Assembly (NCBI GenBank): GCA_943329105.2
Contig: CALQCP020000003.1
Coordinates: forward strand, 1 to 32,121
DNA from: Chitinophaga pinensis
Lineage (GTDB): Bacteria > Planctomycetota > Phycisphaerae > Phycisphaerales > SM1A02
DNA: 32,121 bases
Direction of reading: 5' to 3'
In this document: positions 26,341-32,121 of the stretch, in pieces
Position numbering within the stretch: position 1 is the first letter of the stretch
Layout: each line of letters begins with the position of its first letter
Notes under the pieces: generated by a model
Seen by the model: only the letters and a program-made list of their open reading frames with translations
The model's database searches: none
What the model was told of the DNA's origin: nothing
Made by a program: the position numbers and the translations under genes

Positions 26341-27174
26341 ATGAAGAGCACCGCGGATCCAGCACCTGGGGCAGAAACCAAGCATGCTGTCCGTGATTTT
26401 TGGAATCAAGCATCGTGCGGAGAAGATCTCTATCTCAGCGCACTTGATGTCGCGGGATTCGATGCGCACATGCGAAAGCGATACGAGTTAGAACCATACA
26501 TTGCTGACTTTGCGAAATTCTCATCGTCGCGAGGAAAGCATGTGCTCGAGATCGGCGTTGGCATTGGTGCTGATCATCAGCAATTCGCTCAAGCCGGAGC
26601 GCATCTCACGGGGATCGACCTAACTGAACGGGCAGTGCTTCGGACAACCGAACGATTCCGACTCAACAACCTTAACTCGGACTTGCAAGTCGGCGATGCA
26701 GAGCATCTACCTTTCCTCAACAACACATTTGATTTGGTTTACTCTTGGGGGGTTATTCACCACAGCCCTAATACACTTGCAGCAGTGCGGGAGATTGAAC
26801 GCGTTTTGCGCGTAGGTGGCGTTGCTCGTGTAATGATCTACAACTATTGGAGCATGATTGGTTTGATGCTCTGGCTGCGCTATGCGTTGCTGCGCGGGCG
26901 GCCATGGCAGGGTCTCACACAGATGTACTGCGAGCACCTCGAGAGTCCGGGCACAAAGGCATACACGCCCTCGCAGGCTAGGGAGATGTTCTCGATATTC
27001 AAGTCATGTACCGTTAATACGGTGATGACACACGGGGACCTACTTGAGGGTCAAGCAGGTCAGCGCCACCAAGGAATTCTGCTTTTATTAGCACGAAAGG
27101 TTTGGCCGAGGTGGCTAATCCGCCGCCTAGCACCAAGGGCTGGTCTTTTCATGCTTATCGAAGCCTACAAATAG
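26341..27174 (+). CDS. Class I SAM-dependent methyltransferase
   Basis: The 277-residue protein has the Rossmann methyltransferase motifs: VLEIGVGIGADH (about residue 67), GIDLTERAV after it, then VGDAEHLPF, FDLVYSWGVIHHSPN and ERVLRVGGVARVMIYN. This matches the methyltransferase type 11 group. The C-terminal third carries a hydrophobic stretch (about 165-185) that may contact the membrane. In context it probably methylates a sugar or lipid-linked precursor. ATG 26341 has AGGA 4 bases upstream; a TTG at 26317 would overlap the asnB stop and add eight residues. Confidence 0.87.
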   Translation: MKSTADPAPGAETKHAVRDFWNQASCGEDLYLSALDVAGFDAHMRKRYELEPYIADFAKFSSSRGKHVLEIGVGIGADHQQFAQAGAHLTGIDLTERAVLRTTERFRLNNLNSDLQVGDAEHLPFLNNTFDLVYSWGVIHHSPNTLAAVREIERVLRVGGVARVMIYNYWSMIGLMLWLRYALLRGRPWQGLTQMYCEHLESPGTKAYTPSQAREMFSIFKSCTVNTVMTHGDLLEGQAGQRHQGILLLLARKVWPRWLIRRLAPRAGLFMLIEAYK

Positions 27175-27178
27175 ACCA

Positions 27179-29350
27179 ATGAAACAAATCCTCCAATCCC
27201 TAAAAACCGGCATCACCGAAGTTGCCGAAGTCCCATGCCCCGCCGTTCGGTCTGGGCAGCTCCTCATCCGCTCGTCCCGAACACTCGTCTCTGTCGGCAC
27301 CGAGCGCATGCTTGTGGAATTTGGAAAGGCTGGTTGGATCGCAAAGGCCCGCCAGCAGCCAGACAAGGTTCGGATGGTGCTCGACAAGATCAAAACCGAT
27401 GGGCTTTTGCCGACGTTTGAGTCGGTCATGAACAAGCTGGATCAGCCGCTTCCCCTCGGTTACTGCAACGTCGGACGGGTCATGATCACGGGAGGTGGCG
27501 TCGCCAACTTTGAGATCGGGGATCGAGTGGTGTCTAATGGCAAGCACGCCGAGGTGGTCAGCGTGCCCGTGAACCTGTGCGCACGGGTCCCAGAAGGCGT
27601 CTCCGATGACGAGGCAGCATTCACAGTGCTCGGTGCGATCGCACTACAGGGCATCCGTCTTGTACAGCCGACGCTTGGCGAGGCAGTTGTGGTCACTGGT
27701 CTCGGCCTTATTGGTCTGGTGACGGTGCAACTTTTGCGTGCACATGGCTGTCGCGTGTTAGGACTCGACTTCGATCCAGCAAAACTAGAGTTAGCACGGT
27801 CGCTCGGAGCAGAAACCGTCGACTTATCCGCGGGCCAAGATCCAGTAGCCGCAGCGCAGGTCTTCTCGCGCGGCCGAGGTGTCGACGCCGTAATCATTAC
27901 CGCATCAACCAAGAGTAACGAGCCCGTGCATCAAGCGGCGCTCATGTGCAGGAAGCGCGGTCGCATCGTTCTCGTAGGCGTCACAGGTCTTGAACTTTCG
28001 CGCGCAGATTTCTTTGAGAAGGAACTCACCTTCCAAGTTTCGTGCTCTTACGGCCCGGGGCGCTATGACGCTAGTTATGAGGAGAAGGGCAACGATTACC
28101 CGGTTGGCTATGTCCGTTGGACGGAACAGCGCAACTTTGAAGCAGTGCTGGACATGATGGCTGATGGTCGCCTGAATGTGAAGCCGTTGGTGTCACATCG
28201 TTTCGCCATCACCGAGGCAGAACAGGCCTACGAGTTGGTCGGCGGCGGTGGTCCATCGTTGGGCATTTTGCTTCAGTACCCCGACCAAACTGCAAAGACA
28301 GATGCGCAGGTCCGTGAGCAAACGGTGTCACTCGCTAACAGTACTGACGGAAGCCAAACAATTGACAGATCAGTTGATTGGGAACCCTCAACGGCCACAG
28401 TCGCGTTCATTGGCTCAGGTAATTATTCCACTGCCGTGCTCATCCCAGCGTTCAAGGCAGGCGGTGCGCGCATGAAGACAGTCGCGTCTGCTGGTGGTGT
28501 GAGCGGCGTCCACGCTGGCCGAAAATTCGGCTTTGAGGCCACAACTACTGACACCGCAAGCGTATTCGCTGACCCCGCGATCAATGCTGTCGTCATCACG
28601 ACGCGCCACGACAGTCACGCATCGTTGGTTTGCAAGGCACTCCGAGCAGGCAAACACGTGTTTGTTGAAAAGCCATTGGCGCTACGCCTTGATGAGATTG
28701 CAGACATTCAACAAGCACATGCAGAGGCACGGGCAGCAGGTGGTAACCCGATCGTCATGGTTGGCTTTAACCGGCGGTTCGCCTCTCAGGTGCAGCGCAT
28801 TCATCAACTCCTTCGTGGCGTGACAGGTCCGAAGAGTTTTATTATGACAGTCAATGCCGGTGCCATTCCCGCTGAGCACTGGACACAGGATCGCCAATCA
28901 GGCGGTGGGCGCATTGTTGGTGAGGGTTGCCACTTCATCGACCTCATTCGTTTCTTGGCAGGTTCACCTATCTCGGCAATTGATGTGTGCACGATGGACT
29001 CCGGCACGGGCGACACTGTTTCGATTCAACTGGCCTTCCATGATGGGTCGATCGGCACCGTGCACTACTTTGCTAATGGCACCAAGGCGTTCCCCAAGGA
29101 GCGGCTTGAGGTGTTCGCTGCGGGCCGCGTGTTGCAGCTAGACAATTTCCGTAAATTGCGAGGCTTTGCTTGGCCGGGATTCCGAAAGATGAATCTATGG
29201 AGCCAAGACAAGGGCCAGAAGGCCTGCGCTAAAGCATTCATCGATGCAGTTCAAGAAGGACGTGGCTCCGCCCCCATCCCATTTGAAGAGATTATTGAGG
29301 TCGCCAAGGCGAGTATTGAGGCGGCCGACTTTCCGAGGAACCGACCGTGA
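27179..29350 (+). CDS. Bi-domain oxidoreductase (MDR alcohol dehydrogenase fused to Gfo/Idh/MocA)
   Basis: The 723-residue protein joins two NAD(P)-binding enzymes. Residues 1-365 form a medium-chain dehydrogenase (SVGTERMLVEFGKAGW, PLGYCNVGRV, and the Rossmann loop TGLGLIGLVTVQLLRAHGCR near 170) that lacks the usual catalytic zinc cysteine pattern. After a linker, residues about 405-720 form a Gfo/Idh/MocA oxidoreductase (FIGSGNYSTAVLIPAF, HVFVEKPLAL around 495, GGGRIVGEGCHFIDLI). Such fusions recur in capsule and O-antigen loci and probably interconvert keto and hydroxy sugars; the substrate is unknown. The ATG lies 4 bases after the methyltransferase stop, and the stop codon overlaps the next start. 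Confidence 0.92.
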   Translation: MKQILQSLKTGITEVAEVPCPAVRSGQLLIRSSRTLVSVGTERMLVEFGKAGWIAKARQQPDKVRMVLDKIKTDGLLPTFESVMNKLDQPLPLGYCNVGRVMITGGGVANFEIGDRVVSNGKHAEVVSVPVNLCARVPEGVSDDEAAFTVLGAIALQGIRLVQPTLGEAVVVTGLGLIGLVTVQLLRAHGCRVLGLDFDPAKLELARSLGAETVDLSAGQDPVAAAQVFSRGRGVDAVIITASTKSNEPVHQAALMCRKRGRIVLVGVTGLELSRADFFEKELTFQVSCSYGPGRYDASYEEKGNDYPVGYVRWTEQRNFEAVLDMMADGRLNVKPLVSHRFAITEAEQAYELVGGGGPSLGILLQYPDQTAKTDAQVREQTVSLANSTDGSQTIDRSVDWEPSTATVAFIGSGNYSTAVLIPAFKAGGARMKTVASAGGVSGVHAGRKFGFEATTTDTASVFADPAINAVVITTRHDSHASLVCKALRAGKHVFVEKPLALRLDEIADIQQAHAEARAAGGNPIVMVGFNRRFASQVQRIHQLLRGVTGPKSFIMTVNAGAIPAEHWTQDRQSGGGRIVGEGCHFIDLIRFLAGSPISAIDVCTMDSGTGDTVSIQLAFHDGSIGTVHYFANGTKAFPKERLEVFAAGRVLQLDNFRKLRGFAWPGFRKMNLWSQDKGQKACAKAFIDAVQEGRGSAPIPFEEIIEVAKASIEAADFPRNRP

Positions 29351-30450
29351 AGACAGTGCTTGTTGACATCATCGCCGGAGCGCGACCAAATTTCATGAAG
29401 ATCGCGCCCATCATTCATGCCATTGAAGCGCGGAAAGCGCAGGGCGGCCCGGTGCGATTTCGGCTTGTGCATACCGGACAGCATTACGACGAAAAGATGT
29501 CCGGCGACTTCTTCAAGCAGCTCGGCATCCCCGCACCAGATGTGAATCTTGAGGTCGGCTCAGGCACGGCCGCCGAGCAGACTGCTGGCATCATGATCGG
29601 GTATGAGAAGTTGCTTACCGAGCGCAAGCCGGACCTTTGCCTGGTCGTTGGTGACGTCACATCCACTATGGCATGCGCCATTGCAGCGCAAAAACTTTGG
29701 GTAAAGGTTGCCCACGTGGAGGCTGGTATCCGCTCAGGTGATTGGTCGATGCCAGAGGAGATCAATCGACTGGTCACCGATTCGATTACCAATATGTTCT
29801 TCACCACAAGCGAAGTGGCAAACGAAACATTGCGGCGTTCAGGTGTGCCAGAATCCGCGATTCACTTTGTGGGCAACACCATGATCGACACATTGCTATC
29901 GAACATGGATCGATTGCGGCCGCCGCCGTTCTGGGCCGAGCATGGCCTTGAGGCGGGAAAATATTTTGTGATGACGCTGCATCGACCAGCCAATGTTGAC
30001 TCGGGGAACACCTTCCAACGCATGCTTGACGCCATCTCGGCGGGCACTCGCGGCGAGAAGGTTGTGTTCCCGGTGCATCCGCGTACCGCGAAGACCATTC
30101 GCGATGGCGCCAAGGTCCCTGCGAATATTCTCTTGGTGGATCCGCAGCCTTATCTTGAATTTAACTACATGGTGAAGCACGCCAAGGCAGTCATCACAGA
30201 CTCGGGCGGAATTACTGAGGAAACCACCGTCATGGGCGTGCCGTGCATGACGCTTCGGAGCAGTACTGAGCGACCTGAGACCGTTACCCTTGGCACTAAT
30301 GAGTTGTTAGGAATCGATCCCGCTGCGCTTGGTCCGGCGCTGAACCGCCTATTTGCGGGCGAGTGGAAGCACGGGTCAGTACCGCCGCTGTGGGATGGCC
30401 ACACCAGCGAGCGAATCGTAGAAATCTTGGAGCGGGTATTAGCTGCCTGA
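29347..30450 (+). CDS. wecB: UDP-N-acetylglucosamine 2-epimerase (non-hydrolysing)
   Basis: The 367-residue GT-B fold enzyme interconverts UDP-GlcNAc and UDP-ManNAc. Marks are GARPNFMKIAPIIHAI, VHTGQHYDEKMSGDFFKQL, VEAGIRSGDWSMPEEINR, MTLHRPANVD, and ITDSGGITEETTVMGVPCMT followed by STERPETVTLGTNEL. Length is normal. The GTG start at 29347 overlaps the preceding TGA by four bases, indicating translational coupling. No UDP-ManNAc dehydrogenase is in the window, so the fate of the product is unknown. Confidence 0.94.
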   Translation: MKTVLVDIIAGARPNFMKIAPIIHAIEARKAQGGPVRFRLVHTGQHYDEKMSGDFFKQLGIPAPDVNLEVGSGTAAEQTAGIMIGYEKLLTERKPDLCLVVGDVTSTMACAIAAQKLWVKVAHVEAGIRSGDWSMPEEINRLVTDSITNMFFTTSEVANETLRRSGVPESAIHFVGNTMIDTLLSNMDRLRPPPFWAEHGLEAGKYFVMTLHRPANVDSGNTFQRMLDAISAGTRGEKVVFPVHPRTAKTIRDGAKVPANILLVDPQPYLEFNYMVKHAKAVITDSGGITEETTVMGVPCMTLRSSTERPETVTLGTNELLGIDPAALGPALNRLFAGEWKHGSVPPLWDGHTSERIVEILERVLAA

Positions 30451-32069
30451 TGCACGGCCCCGCTGCGATGCTCCGGCTTTGGCACACCGTGCGTCACCTG
30501 AAGTTTGTACAGGTGTACGGGAGGGCGCGCTTTCGGTTGGCGCGGCCCCGACCGGACATGAGTCCCGCGCCAGCCGTGCGACTTCATGACGGATCTTGGG
30601 TGATGCCCGCTGCGCGCCGTGCGAGCATGGTTGGTCCATCGACACTGCGGTTGCTCTATGTAGAACGTTCGGTTGACAGTTGCGGCTGGGACGACCCCTC
30701 CATTGCAAAGTTGTGGAGGTACAACCTTCACTACTTCGACGACTTGCTCGCGGATGGCGCATCCACGCGCACCACTTGGCATCGGGCATTCATGTCGCGA
30801 TGGGTCCGGGAGAATCCGCCAGCTTCGGGCACCGGTTGGGAGCCTTATCCGACCTCGCTTCGTATTGTCAATTGGGTGAAGTGGACACTTGCTGGAAATG
30901 ACTTGCCGGTTGAGTGTGTTCAAAGCCTAGCCATTCAGGCGCGTTGGCTCCGTCAGCGTTTGGAATGGCACCTCCTTGGAAACCACCTGTTTGTAAATGC
31001 GAAAGCGCTGGTGTTTGCTGGGTGTTTCTTTGATGGCCCGGAGGCCGACGCATGGCTAGCCGAAGGGTTATCGATTCTCCGCGTTCAGATTCCAGAACAG
31101 ATCCTTGCTGATGGTGGGCAATTTGAGCGCAGTCCGATGTACCACGCGTTGGCGCTTGAGGACATGTTGGACCTTGAGAACCTTGCACGAATGTTCCCCA
31201 CTCGTTCCGTCAGTTGGCGTGGCATGGTTCAGGACCGCATCGCATCAATGCGTCATTGGCTTGGCGTGATGTGCCATCCGGATGGTGAGGTCTCGTTTTT
31301 CAATGACAGTGCAATTGGTGTTGCACCGGCTCCCGCAGAATTGGACGCCTACGCACAGCGCCTCGGTCTGGGAGTCATTCCACAGCTCGGTGATGGATGC
31401 ACCCTCCTCGCTGAAAGTGGTTTCGTGCGCATGCAGGCGGGCCCCGCGGTGGTGATCGCTGACGTTGGTCCGGTTGGCCCTGACTATTTGCCGGGGCACG
31501 CGCACGCGGACACGCTTTCTTTCGAACTCTCCTTGGATGGCAAACGCGTCTTGGTGAATTCCGGAACCTCGGAGTATGGCATCGGTGCTGAGCGCCTACG
31601 CCAGCGTGGGACAGAGGCGCACAACACTGTTACGGTCGGCGGCCACGATTCCTCCGAGGTGTGGGGCGGCTTCCGCGTCGCACGCCGTGCCCAGCCGGTT
31701 GACCGAGTAATCAACTCCGATGGGGACCCGATTTGCGTGTCTTGTTCGCACGATGGGTTTGCGCGGCTTGCTGGGCGTCCGATCCACCGCCGCGACTGGA
31801 CACTTACGCCAACGGGCCTGACGGTGACCGACACGATCGTTGGTCCCGGTGAGGGTCGCTCATTTTGGCACTGGATGCCAGGTATCCACGTGTTGCCGGG
31901 ATCCCCGATCGCGCTTGCCGACCGTTCCTTGCGCGTTTCAGTGAATGGCGCAGTGTGGTCGACCGCCTCCAGCACCTGGCATCCGGAATTTGGCGTCTTG
32001 ATGTCTAATGAACGTTCGTGCGCGGAATTTTCCGAACGCAGCTGCACCGTTTGCTTGGACTGGACCTGA
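30450..32069 (+). CDS. Heparinase II/III family polysaccharide lyase-like protein
   Basis: The 539-residue protein has an N-terminal alpha/alpha-toroid (about 1-320) and a C-terminal beta-sandwich of the heparinase II/III type. Candidate active-site residues are N178-H179 in LLGNHLFVNAKAL, Y231-H232 in FERSPMYHALALEDML, and H350/H352 in GHAHADTLSFEL. No signal peptide is seen. Family members cleave uronic-acid-containing polymers by beta-elimination; inside biosynthetic loci they may trim or turn over the polymer. The ATG shares one base with the wecB stop (TGATG), so coupling is likely. An earlier in-frame start would run inside wecB and is rejected. Confidence 0.9.
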   Translation: MHGPAAMLRLWHTVRHLKFVQVYGRARFRLARPRPDMSPAPAVRLHDGSWVMPAARRASMVGPSTLRLLYVERSVDSCGWDDPSIAKLWRYNLHYFDDLLADGASTRTTWHRAFMSRWVRENPPASGTGWEPYPTSLRIVNWVKWTLAGNDLPVECVQSLAIQARWLRQRLEWHLLGNHLFVNAKALVFAGCFFDGPEADAWLAEGLSILRVQIPEQILADGGQFERSPMYHALALEDMLDLENLARMFPTRSVSWRGMVQDRIASMRHWLGVMCHPDGEVSFFNDSAIGVAPAPAELDAYAQRLGLGVIPQLGDGCTLLAESGFVRMQAGPAVVIADVGPVGPDYLPGHAHADTLSFELSLDGKRVLVNSGTSEYGIGAERLRQRGTEAHNTVTVGGHDSSEVWGGFRVARRAQPVDRVINSDGDPICVSCSHDGFARLAGRPIHRRDWTLTPTGLTVTDTIVGPGEGRSFWHWMPGIHVLPGSPIALADRSLRVSVNGAVWSTASSTWHPEFGVLMSNERSCAEFSERSCTVCLDWT

Positions 32070-32070
32070 C

Positions 32071-32121
32071 GTGCACATTCTCTTCCTCACTGACAATTTC
32101 CCGCCCGAGGTCAACGCGCCA
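32071..32121 (+). CDS. Glycosyltransferase family 4 protein, first 17 codons
   Basis: A GTG one base after the previous stop opens a frame that runs off the window: MHILFLTDNFPPEVNAP. This opening is typical of WbuB-like family 4 glycosyltransferases (first strand and sugar-binding loop of the GT-B fold). The placement right after the lyase-like gene supports continuation of the operon. The donor sugar cannot be told from this fragment. Confidence 0.75.
   Translation, partial: MHILFLTDNFPPEVNAP

Overview
The window looks like a chromosomal segment of a high-G+C planctomycete, most probably of the class Phycisphaerae. This is inferred, not proven. Two secreted proteins end in paired dockerin-like repeats of the 'NGADLGxLLGxW' type, one protein fuses a PQQ/sorbosone-dehydrogenase-like propeller to HEAT repeats, a PA14-like domain and a C-terminal haem c domain, and signal peptidase I is unusually large. 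All three are habits of that group. No rRNA, tRNA, CRISPR array or insertion sequence was seen.

Layout. Bases 1-81 hold the start of an unrecognised minus-strand gene, followed by a spacer with a long hairpin. From 401 to 8235 four plus-strand housekeeping genes follow: rmuC, gcvP (glycine decarboxylase, single-chain form), a RicT/PSP1-family protein and signal peptidase I. From 8269 to 12134 two minus-strand genes encode exported or membrane-anchored helical proteins of unknown function that appear to be distant paralogues. From 12347 to 14071 lies a secreted seven-bladed FG-GAP/VCBS protein with dockerin-like repeats, followed by a 94-residue unknown protein. Divergent fcl and gmd (14391-16478) make GDP-L-fucose from GDP-mannose. 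From 16495 to 22659 come a secreted C-type-lectin-like protein with dockerin-like repeats, a Tat-exported BBE-type FAD oxidase and the giant cytochrome c fusion.

From about 22660 to 24427 the DNA is visibly less G+C-rich. It contains gene-poor spacers with possible gene remnants and a membrane-anchored transglutaminase-like cysteine protein (23104-24051). This looks like the edge of a surface-polysaccharide locus that runs off the right end: asparagine synthetase, SAM methyltransferase, a two-domain (MDR plus Gfo/Idh/MocA) oxidoreductase, UDP-GlcNAc 2-epimerase, a heparinase II/III-family protein and the first 17 codons of a family-4 glycosyltransferase. These six genes are on one strand with gaps of at most about 20 bases or small overlaps, so they are probably one operon.

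How the genes work together: fcl/gmd and the epimerase would supply GDP-fucose and UDP-ManNAc, the amidotransferase, methyltransferase and oxidoreductase would modify sugars, and the glycosyltransferase and lyase-like protein would build and trim the polymer. The most interesting items are the transglutaminase-like membrane protein at the polysaccharide locus, the paired helical paralogues, the large insertion in signal peptidase I, and a recurring promoter layout that suggests leaderless transcripts for several genes.
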